Below, one piece after another: positions 1-8,749 of a stretch of DNA of 64,000 bases. Numbering within the stretch: the first letter of the stretch is position 1; every line of letters begins with the position of its first letter. The stretch is from the NCBI RefSeq assembly GCF_003596335.1, contig NZ_QZCH01000004.1, positions 1-64,000 on the forward strand. The letters run 5' to 3'. A program made the translations under genes and the position numbers. Under the pieces are notes generated by a model. It did no database searches, was not told the origin of the DNA, and worked only from the letters and a program-made list of their open reading frames with translations. The stretch comes from Motilimonas pumila. Its GTDB lineage: Bacteria > Pseudomonadota > Gammaproteobacteria > Enterobacterales > CBDFNC01.

Positions 1-224
1 CGAGTAGGCGTATCGTATTCAACGTGAGAAGTGTTGATTGTGATACCGCGCTCGCGCTCTTCTGGAGCGTTATCGATAGCTGCGAAATCGCGTGCTTCAC
101 CGCCGTAAGCTTTAGCAAGTACGTTAGTGATTGCTGCAGTCAGAGTAGTTTTACCGTGGTCAACGTGGCCGATAGTACCTACGTTAAGATGCGGTTTTGA
201 ACGTTCAAATTTTTCTTTAGACAT
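1..224 (-). CDS. tuf: Elongation factor Tu, N-terminal part (cut by window edge)
   Basis: GTPase that brings aminoacyl-tRNA to the ribosome. The reverse strand starts [19 protein letters not shown] and runs through the P-loop GHVDHGKT and the switch I segment with RGITI, which is unmistakable EF-Tu. The ATG sits at 222-224 with a GGGA ribosome site just upstream. Only about 74 codons are present and the rest lies to the left of the window. It follows four tRNA genes on the same strand, the same arrangement as tufB in Escherichia coli, so it is probably cotranscribed with them. Confidence 0.98.
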   Translation of the reverse strand, partial: MSKEKFERSKPHLNVGTIGHVDHGKTTLTAAITNVLAKAYGGEARDFAAIDNAPEERERGITINTSHVEYDTPT

Positions 225-304
225 GATCGTCCCTCAGAGACAATTAACGGTGAATAATTTCACGCAGTTTAGTTTAAACAAGGTAAGAAGTATAGATAAG
301 AGAC

Positions 305-380
305 TGGTGCTGATAGGCAGATTTGAACTGCCGACCTCACCCTTACCAAGGGTGCGCTCTACCAACTGAGCTATATCAGC
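305..380 (-). tRNA. thrT: tRNA-Thr (anticodon GGT)
   Basis: The 76-nt reverse-strand sequence folds as a full cloverleaf. It has acceptor GCTGATA/TATCAGC, anticodon loop TTGGTAA with GGT at positions 34-36, a TTCAAAT T-loop and an encoded CCA. It is the last tRNA of the four-gene block and the one nearest tuf, in the position of thrT in E. coli. Confidence 0.97.
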
Positions 381-388
381 AATTAGAT

Positions 389-463
<75 letters not shown>

Positions 464-509
464 TTCATGTTTCTAGTTGCCTCTCAAGGCTACTTCAAAC
501 CATAGAAAG

Positions 510-593
510 TGGTGGGGGGGGACGGATTCGAACCATCGAAGCTTTCGCGGCAGATTTACAATCTGCTCCCTTTGGCCACTCGGGAACCCCCCC
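510..593 (-). tRNA. tyrU: tRNA-Tyr (anticodon GTA)
   Basis: An 84-nt class II tRNA with a long variable arm and anticodon GTA in the loop TTGTAAA. The acceptor stem is seven consecutive G:C pairs (GGGGGGG/CCCCCCC), and CCA is encoded. It lies between tRNA-Thr(TGT) and tRNA-Gly, as tyrU does in E. coli. Confidence 0.96.
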
Positions 594-601
594 GAATTAA
601 A

Positions 602-678
<77 letters not shown>

Positions 679-690
679 TCATTTAAGTGA

Positions 691-724
691 GGCGCATTCT
701 AAGTAATAGTTTTGCTGGTTGCAA
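691..724 (-). promoter_or_regulatory. Stable-RNA promoter of the tRNA-tuf operon
   Basis: The reverse strand shows -35 TTGCAA (719-724), a 17-base spacer and -10 TAGAAT (696-701). These are followed by the GC-rich discriminator GCGCC (691-695). A GC-rich discriminator is the known hallmark of stable RNA promoters under stringent (ppGpp/DksA) control. The predicted start lies about ten bases before the first tRNA. Confidence 0.8.
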
Positions 725-735
725 CACTCTTTCGC

Positions 736-771
736 AAAAAAAAGCCTAACTTTCGCTATTTGCTGAAAGTT
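736..771 (-). terminator. Rho-independent terminator after birA
   Basis: The reverse strand has stem AACTTTC/GAAAGTT (748-771) with a 10-base loop, then AGGC and a run of eight T. It separates birA from the tRNA promoter. The few bases between stem and T-run make it slightly non-standard. Confidence 0.65.
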
Positions 772-779
772 CCAGCAAT

Positions 780-1745
780 TTATACCCCTCTTAAGGAAAT
801 TTCACCACCAATGAAGGGTTTTACGACACCGTTTGCTTCTAGCAGCAAAGCGCCATTTTTATCAATGCCACGAGCGATGCCTCGAACCTCTTTTTCGGCA
901 ATCAAAAGCTTTACCGGTTTATTCGCAAAGGCGTCCATTTTTTGCCAACTTGCCAAAAATGGCGATAATCCTTCACGTTCATAAAGCCGTAATGTTTCGC
1001 GCAACGCCAAAATGACGTTGTGGGCAAGTTCATTGCGATCAATCTCCTTGCCTGCGACCTGCTTTATATCGGTCCATGGTTGGTCAATGGCCGCGCTTGC
1101 TTGTATCGGCATGTTCACATTTAAACCTAACCCTATCACTAACTGACACGGCCCAGACGCTTGCGCCGACATTTCAACCAAAATACCGGCCAGCTTTTTG
1201 CCTTCAACATAAATATCATTCGGCCACTTGAGTTTAACGCCCGAAATATTCATTGCCGTTAACGCATTTACCACTGCGATGCCCGTGACTAAACTCAAAC
1301 CCATTGCCGCGGCCATGCCTTCATCTAGCTGCCAATACATCGACAAATATAGGTGTGAAGCAAAGGGGGACACCCAGGTGCGACCACGTCGCCCCCGACC
1401 CGCTTGTTGGCACTCTGCGATACAAGTATGGCCTTTTTCAAGCTGACCAATACGATTAAGTAAATGCTGGTTGGTGGAGTCTATCAGGGTAAAGATTTCA
1501 ACCTCAGGTGCATCTATTTGCGCGTTAATGGCTTGCGCGTTTAATAATGAAATGGGTTGAGCCAGCCTGTAACCCTTCCCTTTTACAGAGTAAATGTCTA
1601 AACCCAACTGCTCCAACTGTTTGATATATTTAGCTATGGCGGCGCGCGAGACGCTTAGCTGCTCTCCTAGCGCCTCACCAGAAGCAAACTGACCACTGGC
1701 GAGCGTATTTAATAGGCTAATAATATTTGGGTTTAGATCACTCAC
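780..1745 (-). CDS. birA: Biotin-[acetyl-CoA-carboxylase] ligase and biotin operon repressor
   Basis: Activates biotin as biotinyl-AMP, attaches it to the carboxylase carrier protein and represses biotin genes. The 321-residue length fits the two-function class. An N-terminal winged helix (about 1-60, with SVSRAAIAKYIKQL) precedes the ligase core. That core has the biotinyl-AMP loop GRGRRGRTW near 115-125 and KWPNDI near 175. The start is GTG at 1745 and overlaps the murB stop by 8 bases (GTGAGTGA), so translation is coupled to murB. The murB-birA pair beside thrU is as in E. coli, but coaA, which follows birA there, is absent. Confidence 0.96.
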   Translation of the reverse strand: MSDLNPNIISLLNTLASGQFASGEALGEQLSVSRAAIAKYIKQLEQLGLDIYSVKGKGYRLAQPISLLNAQAINAQIDAPEVEIFTLIDSTNQHLLNRIGQLEKGHTCIAECQQAGRGRRGRTWVSPFASHLYLSMYWQLDEGMAAAMGLSLVTGIAVVNALTAMNISGVKLKWPNDIYVEGKKLAGILVEMSAQASGPCQLVIGLGLNVNMPIQASAAIDQPWTDIKQVAGKEIDRNELAHNVILALRETLRLYEREGLSPFLASWQKMDAFANKPVKLLIAEKEVRGIARGIDKNGALLLEANGVVKPFIGGEISLRGV

Positions 1746-2775
1746 GCGCTTTTATCCTCAATAAATCCGTTTCACCTTGCGCGCCAATGAAACGCACTTC
1801 ATGCTCTAACGCAATGCCAAACTTCTGCCACACTGTTTGCCTGACTAACCAAGCCAAATCAACAATGTCACTGGCCACTGCTTGCCTCTTGTTGACCAAT
1901 ACTAAAGCTTGGTTTTGGTGTACCGCGGCGCCACCCACTTGCTTGCCTTTTAAACCGGCTTGATCAATTAACCAACCTGCGGCAACTTTTCGTAATTTCG
2001 GATCAGCTACTGGATATTGTGGCATAGCGGGATATTGCAATAAGAGTTGCTCGACCTGCTTGGCACAAATGGTGGGGTTCTTAAAAAAGCTGCCGGCATT
2101 ACCCAGTGCATTAGGATCAGGCAGTTTCGCGCTGCGTACCTGGCACACTAGATCGTAGATTTGCTTGGCGCTAGCATCTGCTGGTAACGATTTTAAATCG
2201 CCGTAGTTGAGCTTGCCTTGCCACGCTTTCGGCAGTCGAAACGTCACGTTGACAATAATATGAGTGGCCTTGTACTGGTGTTTAAAAATACTGTCACGGT
2301 AGGCAAATTGGCATTCACTGCCAGAAAGGATGGCAAACTCGCCTTGCTGGCGGTCAAACACGGTCACGCTGTGGCAAACATCTTTTATCTCTACCCCATA
2401 TGCACCAATGTTTTGCACTGGAGTGGCCCCGACACAGCCTGGGATTAATGCTAAATTCTCTAAGCCGTCATAACCTTGCTCAACGCAATAGGTAACAAAG
2501 TCATGCCAGTTTTCACCCGCTGCCGCAGTGATCAACCATGCATCATCTTGTTCTGCTACTTGAATGCCTTTAAAGTCTGGCTTGATAAGCGTGCCTTCAA
2601 AATCCTCACAAAACAGTAAGTTACTACCCCCTCCCAAAATCAATGTCGGAGTAGGTAAACCCTCTGGCAGAGCAGTCAGCTCATCCGGCTGTTCCAAAAT
2701 AAGTAGACGACGACTCAAAGCAGAAATAGCGAAGCTGTTAAGGCTGGTTAAATCAGCCAAAGATTTATCTAACAT
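1738..2775 (-). CDS. murB: UDP-N-acetylenolpyruvoylglucosamine reductase
   Basis: FAD- and NADPH-dependent reductase that makes UDP-N-acetylmuramate in cytoplasmic peptidoglycan synthesis. The 345-residue protein has the FAD-binding GGGSNLLF near 50, GCVGATPVQNIGAYG near 120 and the type I MurB loop YRDSIFK near 165. The proton-donor serine lies in NAGSFFKNP near 230, and the C-terminal catalytic glutamate is in LEHEVRFIG. It is the first gene of a murB-birA operon and overlaps birA by 8 bases. The only gap to the next gene upstream (divergent GNAT) is about 90 bases and must hold its promoter. Confidence 0.97.
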   Translation of the reverse strand: MLDKSLADLTSLNSFAISALSRRLLILEQPDELTALPEGLPTPTLILGGGSNLLFCEDFEGTLIKPDFKGIQVAEQDDAWLITAAAGENWHDFVTYCVEQGYDGLENLALIPGCVGATPVQNIGAYGVEIKDVCHSVTVFDRQQGEFAILSGSECQFAYRDSIFKHQYKATHIIVNVTFRLPKAWQGKLNYGDLKSLPADASAKQIYDLVCQVRSAKLPDPNALGNAGSFFKNPTICAKQVEQLLLQYPAMPQYPVADPKLRKVAAGWLIDQAGLKGKQVGGAAVHQNQALVLVNKRQAVASDIVDLAWLVRQTVWQKFGIALEHEVRFIGAQGETDLLRIKARE

Positions 2776-2863
2776 ACATTAATCTCATCACAAAACGCGA
2801 CTCAGCGAAATTGGCAGGTATAATGGCCTGAGTATACCTAAAACCTTGGTTAAAATCAGAGTC

Positions 2864-3340
2864 ATGTCTTGTGGGCTTTCGCAAAGTTTCTTTTTTAGTT
2901 CTCAGCAAGTGCAACTTCTGCCGCCACTGGAATACCCGCTGGTAAACCGCTTATATAAAAGTCATTACAAGCCAGGTAAGCTCAGTGGCAGCAATAGTGC
3001 CTACGTGCTGCGACACCCCGAAAAAGGCAATATAGTCGCCTGCGTCAAGCTCAATCTTTACCCTGAGTACTGGTTTTTGTCGTCTTTACTGGTGCTGCCA
3101 CCTTACCGTCGTTTAGGTTTAGCAGGTTTGCTGCTAAAGGGGGCATTGTCTCAGCTGCCTTCTCATCATCCTGTTTATTGCTTTGCGCAGCCACAGCTGG
3201 CCCCGATATACCTGGCTCAAGGGTTTACACTTGTCGCAGATGATTTTTTACCTGCTGACCTGCGCGCGCGCATTGGTAAGTACCGCCGTAAACAATCACT
3301 GCATGCTTTTGTAAGGCCAGTTGACAATAAAAGTCATTAA
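2864..3340 (+). CDS. GNAT-family N-acetyltransferase, unknown substrate
   Basis: A GNAT fold protein of about 158 residues. The acetyl-CoA pyrophosphate loop is seen as VLPPYRRLGLAGLLL near 85-98, fitting the Q/RxxGxG/A pattern, and a preceding beta-4 strand reads WFLSSLLVLP. A C-terminal PIYLAQGF is typical of the last strands of the fold. The frame is open from a TTG at 2846, but the ATG at 2864 is preferred because it follows an AGAG site and gives the usual length. It is divergent from murB. Nothing in or around it points to a substrate. Confidence 0.75.
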   Translation: MSCGLSQSFFFSSQQVQLLPPLEYPLVNRLYKSHYKPGKLSGSNSAYVLRHPEKGNIVACVKLNLYPEYWFLSSLLVLPPYRRLGLAGLLLKGALSQLPSHHPVYCFAQPQLAPIYLAQGFTLVADDFLPADLRARIGKYRRKQSLHAFVRPVDNKSH

Positions 3341-3405
3341 TAACTCTCCTTCGCGCATTATAAGTGAGCATTTCTTTATTTTATTGCACCACACCACAAC
3401 AGCAA

Positions 3406-3422
3406 CGCACCACTAAAGTGCA
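3406..3422 (+). promoter_or_regulatory. Putative NtrC-binding site upstream of amtB
   Basis: CGCACC, five bases, AGTGCA matches the NtrC enhancer pattern TGCACC-N5-GGTGCA at 10 of 12 positions. A second half-site TGCACC lies at 3464-3469. The first site is about 145 bases upstream of the predicted amtB start of transcription, a normal enhancer distance for sigma-54 promoters. Confidence 0.55.
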
Positions 3423-3531
3423 AAACACCTAACCAGAATGATGCAAGGGTAACGTTCTTGTTATGCACCCGCACCAATCAAAGCCGCCAAATCAGTGCTT
3501 TCGCACCAAGCTGCAACATTTTTTTAATACT

Positions 3532-3547
3532 TGGTTCGATCTTTGCT
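3532..3547 (+). promoter_or_regulatory. Sigma-54 (RpoN) promoter of amtB
   Basis: TGGTTCGATCTTTGCT matches the consensus TGGCACG-N4-TTGCW at the key GG (-24) and GC (-12) pairs with exact spacing. Only two of the twelve defined positions differ. It lies 62 bases before the amtB start codon. Together with the upstream NtrC-like site it predicts induction under nitrogen limitation, as is known for amtB genes. Confidence 0.75.
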
Positions 3548-3608
3548 TAATGGTATCTAACAAAATTGAATTTGTATTAAACAGCTTGGATGTTGAGGAG
3601 ACAAAGCA

Positions 3609-4820
3609 GTGGAAAACATAACGAGCGCAGTTGAGACGTTAACACAAAGCGCAAACACCCTATTTATTCTTTTAGGTGCCATTATGGTACTGGCGATGCA
3701 TGCCGGCTTTGCTTTTCTTGAAGTTGGTACAGTACGCCAGAAGAACCAAGTAAATGCTTTAGTAAAAATCATCGCGGATTTCGGTTTCTCTGCCTTGGCC
3801 TATTTCTTCATCGGCTACTGGGTTGCTTATGATGTGACTTTCTTTGGCAGCGCTGAAGAGCTTAGCGCAAATAGTGGCTACGACTTGGTGAAGTTCTTTT
3901 TCTTGTTAACTTTTGCCGCGGCTATCCCCGCCATTATCTCTGGTGGTATTGCTGAGCGCGCGAAGTTTTACCCTATGCTTATCGCCTCAGCCATTATTGT
4001 TGCTACGGTTTACCCTTTCTTTGAAGGCGTTATTTGGAATGGCAACTACGGCTTCCAAACATGGTTAGAGACGACTTATGGTGCAGGATTCCATGACTTC
4101 GCTGGCTCTGTAGTTGTGCACGGTGTAGGTGGTTGGCTAGCATTTGCGGCGATCATCTTCCTCGGTATTCGTAATGGCCGTTACCGTAACGGTAAACTGG
4201 TCGCATTTGCACCTTCAAATATTCCTTTCCTAGCACTGGGGGCTTGGATCCTTACTGTTGGTTGGTTTGGCTTTAACGTCATGTCAGCGCAAACCCTTGA
4301 CGGCATCTCTGGCTTAGTTGCAGTGAACTCGCTAATGGCGATGGTTGGCGGCATTGTGGTTGCGCTAATTGTTGGCCGTAATGACCCTGGCTTTATTCAC
4401 AACGGTCCGTTAGCTGGATTAGTGGCTGTGTGTGCAGGCTCTGATTTAATGCACCCAATTGGCGCATTAATCACAGGCGGTGTTGCTGGCGGTTTATTTG
4501 TCGTGCTATTTACCGTGCTACAAAACAAATTCAAATTTGATGACGTATTAGGTGTGTGGCCACTTCACGGTATCTGTGGTGCTTGGGGTGGTATCGCTGC
4601 CGGTATCTTTGGCCTTGAGTCTTTTGGTGGCCTAGGTGGCGTGAGCTTTATGTCACAGCTAGTTGGAACGCTAGCAGGTATTGCAGTAGCACTGATTGGT
4701 GGCTTCGTGGTATATGGGGTCATTCACAAGTTGGTTGGCCTGCGTTTAGACCAAGAAGATGAGTACCAAGGCGCTGACCTTGCTATCCACAAAATTGGCT
4801 CTGTGAGCGAAGATAAATAG
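3609..4820 (+). CDS. amtB: Ammonium transporter (Amt/Rh family)
   Basis: Inner-membrane ammonium channel of 403 residues with about eleven hydrophobic helices. The pore twin histidines are visible as VVVHGVGGW near 170 and WPLHGICGAWG near 315. The start is GTG at 3609, chosen because GAGGAG lies eight bases upstream. There is no signal peptide, so it is the shorter Amt form. No glnK/glnB gene is adjacent, unlike the glnK-amtB operon of E. coli, so its PII partner must be elsewhere. Regulation by RpoN and NtrC is indicated by the sites upstream. Confidence 0.96.
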   Translation: MENITSAVETLTQSANTLFILLGAIMVLAMHAGFAFLEVGTVRQKNQVNALVKIIADFGFSALAYFFIGYWVAYDVTFFGSAEELSANSGYDLVKFFFLLTFAAAIPAIISGGIAERAKFYPMLIASAIIVATVYPFFEGVIWNGNYGFQTWLETTYGAGFHDFAGSVVVHGVGGWLAFAAIIFLGIRNGRYRNGKLVAFAPSNIPFLALGAWILTVGWFGFNVMSAQTLDGISGLVAVNSLMAMVGGIVVALIVGRNDPGFIHNGPLAGLVAVCAGSDLMHPIGALITGGVAGGLFVVLFTVLQNKFKFDDVLGVWPLHGICGAWGGIAAGIFGLESFGGLGGVSFMSQLVGTLAGIAVALIGGFVVYGVIHKLVGLRLDQEDEYQGADLAIHKIGSVSEDK

Positions 4821-4844
4821 AGTTGTCCCATTTTGATGTGACAC

Positions 4845-4868
4845 AAGGCAGCTTAGGCTGCCTTTTTT
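4845..4868 (+). terminator. Rho-independent terminator of amtB
   Basis: Stem AAGGCAGC/GCTGCCTT with loop TTAG, followed by a T-run, 25 bases after the amtB stop. Confidence 0.9.
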
Positions 4869-5050
4869 GATGCCCAAAAGTAATTGCTTAGACCTTAGCA
4901 AGAAACCTAACTAGTTGGCATTATAAGCATTTTCTTGTTTACCGTTTAAAGCCCATAACAATAGTCTGGTTTTACTAGCCTAAAGTCGTATATACCCCTA
5001 ACGGACCGCAGTCTAAAGTTTGCTCATCAACACAAGTAACCGGAGGACGT

Positions 5051-5203
5051 ATGCAAGCATATTTAGCTGCCATAGATGTATTAATGTGCCATTGCGGTGT
5101 AACGTTTGAACAAGCTTGCGATCAGTTAGGCATAAATTTAAATGAAGTGACTGAAACCGATGACCGTGAAAAGCTGTTATCTGTGAGCCTAGATCAAAAA
5201 TAA
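5051..5203 (+). CDS. Small hypothetical protein (50 residues)
   Basis: An ATG at 5051 is preceded by CGGAGGA at 5041-5047, a near-perfect ribosome site, and opens 50 codons to a TAA at 5201. The product starts MQAYLAAIDVLMCHCG, has three cysteines (13, 15, 23) and an acidic C-terminal half. I do not recognise a family. The short helical stretch TFEQACDQLGI looks a little like a helix-turn-helix or degron segment, but that is only an impression. It stands alone between the amtB terminator and a convergent lipoprotein gene. The strong ribosome site is the main support for its being real. Confidence 0.55.
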   Translation: MQAYLAAIDVLMCHCGVTFEQACDQLGINLNEVTETDDREKLLSVSLDQK

Positions 5204-5211
5204 ATGCAACG

Positions 5212-5232
5212 TAGGAGCCCGCAAAGGCTCCT
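5212..5232. terminator. Hairpin between convergent genes
   Basis: Perfect 8-bp stem TAGGAGCC/GGCTCCTA with a six-base loop, lying between the small ORF and the lipoprotein gene. No clear T-run follows on either strand, so termination is plausible but not certain. Confidence 0.45.
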
Positions 5233-5240
5233 AGCTACTG

Positions 5241-7241
5241 TTACAGTTTTATCTCACCAACAACAAATCCGTAATTAGCTTCAATATCACTGATGCTTCC
5301 TTCAATCGTATACTTTTTACCTTGTTCTAAGTTTCGAAGTAAATCAAAAGGCATGTCTACAGGTAATTCATTCGTTGATATCTTTAAGGCCTGATTGAGT
5401 TCGCCACTAAAAGTGTCCACCACCGCATTGTTCACATCTAACACTTCAAAGTAGTAGGAAATCGGATAGTTTTGCTCGATATCTGAAAAGCTCATATTTA
5501 GCGTTCCATTATCGAGTACAATCAAGCCCATCGGACCTTGATTCTCTACTTTAGCTGGCGCTAAGACGACCTGACGAGCATCATCACTAAGCTCATCATC
5601 CCCAACCACACCGTCAACATTAAATGTTGTAGCCTGATAAGTTGCAGCCGAGTCTTGATCAGTCAAGTTTACCAATACGTTGTAGTATGTATTACATGCA
5701 ACGGGCGAGTTAAAAGAGCCATCCTCTTTAATGCTTTGATGAAGTGTAAGTTCGGTCATTCCTGCAGCAACCAAACTAACTGAAGACCAAAGTGGAGGAA
5801 AGTTATCACTTCTAGGCTGTTCTATTACGCCTGAAACAGAACAAGACAAACCAGGTTCCAACTCCACGATTTGTACATCGCCGCACCCGCTATTACTGTC
5901 AAATAGTTCAACTTCTTGTTGCAAACCAGAATAAGCTCCCCAGTAATTTAGTTGACCAAAAAAAGGGGGAGACACTAAAGCTGATTGAGGTAAGGATAAC
6001 TGAACCACACCCGAAGAATCTGTAAGGCCGTAATCCAATTTAGGCGTGTAGTCAAATGACCGCAAGAAAACATTTCGGCCTGACTGTGGCACACCACTCG
6101 AATCGACCACTTCTATATTCGCACAAACTTGAAGTGGCGCTTCAGCTTCAGGGCCTAAACCTAGGCTCCACCAGTTGTTTGCGAAATGTGCCAAGTCAGC
6201 ACTGATTTTTACAACCAGATCGTCGTGACAACCTAATTGATAACTGGTATCAGAAACCATTGCGCCATCACTTCTTTGGTGAAGATCACCAGTCGCACTC
6301 TGCTCCCAAAAGCCTTGCTTATCATTGTAAGTGTATACTGGAACTTGTAAGCCTTCTTTTTCCGGAGCTACGTCTTCTAAGATCGTATCGTAAGAACAAT
6401 CGTTCGGCACATGTTGAGTAATGTGGGCCAATGTAGACAGGCCCACACTGTCCAACGCTTCATTTTCAGCTGTAACAATACTCATATAGGAAAAAAATAG
6501 TGGTGAGAATGCCTGTCCACTTCGAGTTACGTTTTGACTAGGAACAGAGGTATTTTGTTTTCCTTCAGAATGTAAATTCAGCGTTTTCAAACCAACATTG
6601 AGAGGCGATGTCGCAGCAAGCGCATCTGCGGCAAGAAAATCCACTCGAATAAACTCAAATTCTAAACCTGACGTTAAACTAGCATGATTATCCGTTATTT
6701 CTTTGCCTAAGGGGTTAACCGAATTACTTTCTGTCAGAGAAAAACTAAATGTCTCGCTTTCGTCTGCATCAAAAAGTCCTTTATGGACTGTTGCTGTAAG
6801 AGCTTTATCAAGATGAGAGGTTACGTTCATCTCAAAATTTTCAGGATCAGTGTAAGAATATGCTTTACTGTCTTTTAAGACACCAAGAGCACTAATATTG
6901 ATGATGACTTTACCACCAGACAGAGCAAGCTTAGTTGGCACTTCAAACATGATAAGAGCAGTATTGTCTTGCGCGACATTTTTTTCATTTCGCTTTACGT
7001 GCTCAACGATATTGCCCATGTGATCTAAGGATATCACTTCGATATCAATTGCACTCGCTACCCCATCCGGGATTACAACTTGACCTGTTAAATTACGAGT
7101 GATGCGTTTTTCGCCGTTATCGGTTTCGATGACTTCCTGATCTAGATCAGCTTGATTTGACGAGTTTTCTCCTCCACAACCGGCCAAAACTAGTGGTAAG
7201 GCAGCTAAAACTGCCAGCTTCAAAGTACTTTTTCTAAACAT
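5241..7241 (-). CDS. Secreted lipoprotein with six conserved cysteines (paralog of 11346-13448)
   Basis: A 666-residue protein with a lipoprotein signal peptide (MFRKSTLKLAVLAALPLVLA then the lipobox cysteine at 22) and a low-complexity linker after it. The body is beta-rich. It has six cysteines after the lipobox, in NDCSYD, LGCHDD, QVCANIE, SGCGDV, LSCSVSG and VACNTYY. All six are present in the same order and context in the 700-residue lipoprotein at 11346-13448. Other shared segments are VPVYTYN, WWSLG/WWNLD, TFNVDG/TFNVNG and NYPISYYFEV/DYPVSYRLEF. Middle segments resemble carboxypeptidase-regulatory or Ig-like folds (SGVPQSGRNVFL), which is an inference. The function is unknown; it is probably anchored in the outer membrane. 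Confidence 0.85.
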   Translation of the reverse strand: MFRKSTLKLAVLAALPLVLAGCGGENSSNQADLDQEVIETDNGEKRITRNLTGQVVIPDGVASAIDIEVISLDHMGNIVEHVKRNEKNVAQDNTALIMFEVPTKLALSGGKVIINISALGVLKDSKAYSYTDPENFEMNVTSHLDKALTATVHKGLFDADESETFSFSLTESNSVNPLGKEITDNHASLTSGLEFEFIRVDFLAADALAATSPLNVGLKTLNLHSEGKQNTSVPSQNVTRSGQAFSPLFFSYMSIVTAENEALDSVGLSTLAHITQHVPNDCSYDTILEDVAPEKEGLQVPVYTYNDKQGFWEQSATGDLHQRSDGAMVSDTSYQLGCHDDLVVKISADLAHFANNWWSLGLGPEAEAPLQVCANIEVVDSSGVPQSGRNVFLRSFDYTPKLDYGLTDSSGVVQLSLPQSALVSPPFFGQLNYWGAYSGLQQEVELFDSNSGCGDVQIVELEPGLSCSVSGVIEQPRSDNFPPLWSSVSLVAAGMTELTLHQSIKEDGSFNSPVACNTYYNVLVNLTDQDSAATYQATTFNVDGVVGDDELSDDARQVVLAPAKVENQGPMGLIVLDNGTLNMSFSDIEQNYPISYYFEVLDVNNAVVDTFSGELNQALKISTNELPVDMPFDLLRNLEQGKKYTIEGSISDIEANYGFVVGEIKL

Positions 7242-7455
7242 TTCAATCCCTAACCTGATATGAATAACGAGCCATATTTTAAGAGAAAAAGCTGAAACAG
7301 CAATAAGTCAATCGTTTGTAATTAATAAAATTAATACTAATTGTACTTTTTGTCTCCCTCACCAAGCACACACTTTTCGTATAACTATTTATCTTAAAGG
7401 GATTTTTTAGCTGTTTGTACTAAGCTGATGATAGGCTGACAAAGAAGGAAAACAC

Positions 7456-8736
7456 ATGCAAGAAGCAATACTATCAAGGAAAGTAGCAATTATTGGTTTA
7501 GGCTATGTTGGCTTACCTCTCGCGGTTGAGTTTGCAAAACATTATGATGTCGTAGGCTTTGATGTCAGCCAAAAAAGGGTTGAAGAGTTAACACAAGGTA
7601 TCGACCGCACTTTAGAGGTTGACTCAACAGAGCTACTTGCTTCTACTGCTCTTTTTTCTTCAGACATGGATGATATTGCGCAATGCGACTTTTACATTGT
7701 TTCAGTGCCCACGCCAATAAATAATCACCATCAGCCAGATTTACTTCCCCTCACCTCAGCATCAGAAACCGTCGCAGCCGTTTTACAGCAAGGCAATATT
7801 GTTGTATTTGAAAGCACCGTGTATCCGGGTGCCACTGAAGAAGTTTGTGTTCCATTACTGGAAACAGGTTCGGAACTTGTGTTCAATCGTGATTTTTTCG
7901 TCGGTTATAGCCCAGAAAGAATCAATCCAGGTGATAAAGAGCATACCTTGACCAGTATCACCAAGGTCACATCTGGCAGCACGACAGAAGCGGCTGTTAT
8001 TGTGGATAGAACATACGCTAAAGTCATTACCGCCGGAACCTTTCTTGCCAGCTCAATTAAAGTCGCTGAAGCGGCAAAGGTAATCGAAAACACACAAAGA
8101 GACGTCAATATTGCATTAATCAATGAGTTGGCCTTAATCTTTGAAAGAATTGGCATTGATACACTAGAGGTATTAACTGCTGCTGCTACTAAATGGAACT
8201 TTCTCCCTTTCAGACCGGGCCTTGTTGGCGGTCATTGTATTGGTGTGGACCCATATTATTTAACTTACAAAGCCGAAGAGCTTGGATATCACCCCGAAAT
8301 GATTTTAGCAGGTCGTCGCTTAAACGATGACATGGGGATATACCTTGCGGACAGGGTCATTAAGTTGATGTTAAAGAAAAAAATTCAAGTCTGTAATTCA
8401 GATGTACTCATTATGGGCTTAACATTCAAAGAAAATTGCCCTGATTTACGTAATACCAAAGTCATTGATGTGATAAAAGAGTTTGAATCTATGGACGTAA
8501 ACGTCGACGTTTACGAACCTTGGGCCGATGCAGCAGAAGCAAAGCAATTTTATAACCTCAACATTTACCAACAACTACCGGAAAAACAATACGATGCTAT
8601 CGTATTAACCGTTGCTCACCAGCAATTTTCGAAATTGACTGATGAGCAAATATTAAAGCTCTGCAAAACAGAAAAACACGTAATTTTCGATATAAAAGGT
8701 GTATTATCAGACCAAATCACCTCAGGGCGCTTGTAA
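7456..8736 (+). CDS. Nucleotide-sugar 6-dehydrogenase, UDP-GlcNAc/GalNAc type (TviB/WbpA-like)
   Basis: NAD-dependent oxidation of a UDP-hexosamine C6 alcohol to the uronic acid, a precursor of capsule or O-antigen sugars. The 426 residues show the Rossmann motif [13 protein letters not shown] at 13-25, then VPTPIN and [10 protein letters not shown]. The catalytic cysteine is in [12 protein letters not shown] near 258, and a C-terminal domain with [15 protein letters not shown] follows. [11 protein letters not shown] and the overall length favour the WbpA/TviB/Vi-antigen class over UDP-glucose dehydrogenase, but the substrate is not proven. AGAAGGAA lies just upstream of the ATG. It is an orphan: no epimerase, glycosyltransferase or export genes are nearby. 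Confidence 0.88.
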   Translation: MQEAILSRKVAIIGLGYVGLPLAVEFAKHYDVVGFDVSQKRVEELTQGIDRTLEVDSTELLASTALFSSDMDDIAQCDFYIVSVPTPINNHHQPDLLPLTSASETVAAVLQQGNIVVFESTVYPGATEEVCVPLLETGSELVFNRDFFVGYSPERINPGDKEHTLTSITKVTSGSTTEAAVIVDRTYAKVITAGTFLASSIKVAEAAKVIENTQRDVNIALINELALIFERIGIDTLEVLTAAATKWNFLPFRPGLVGGHCIGVDPYYLTYKAEELGYHPEMILAGRRLNDDMGIYLADRVIKLMLKKKIQVCNSDVLIMGLTFKENCPDLRNTKVIDVIKEFESMDVNVDVYEPWADAAEAKQFYNLNIYQQLPEKQYDAIVLTVAHQQFSKLTDEQILKLCKTEKHVIFDIKGVLSDQITSGRL

Positions 8737-8749
8737 TTAAAACGCTCAT

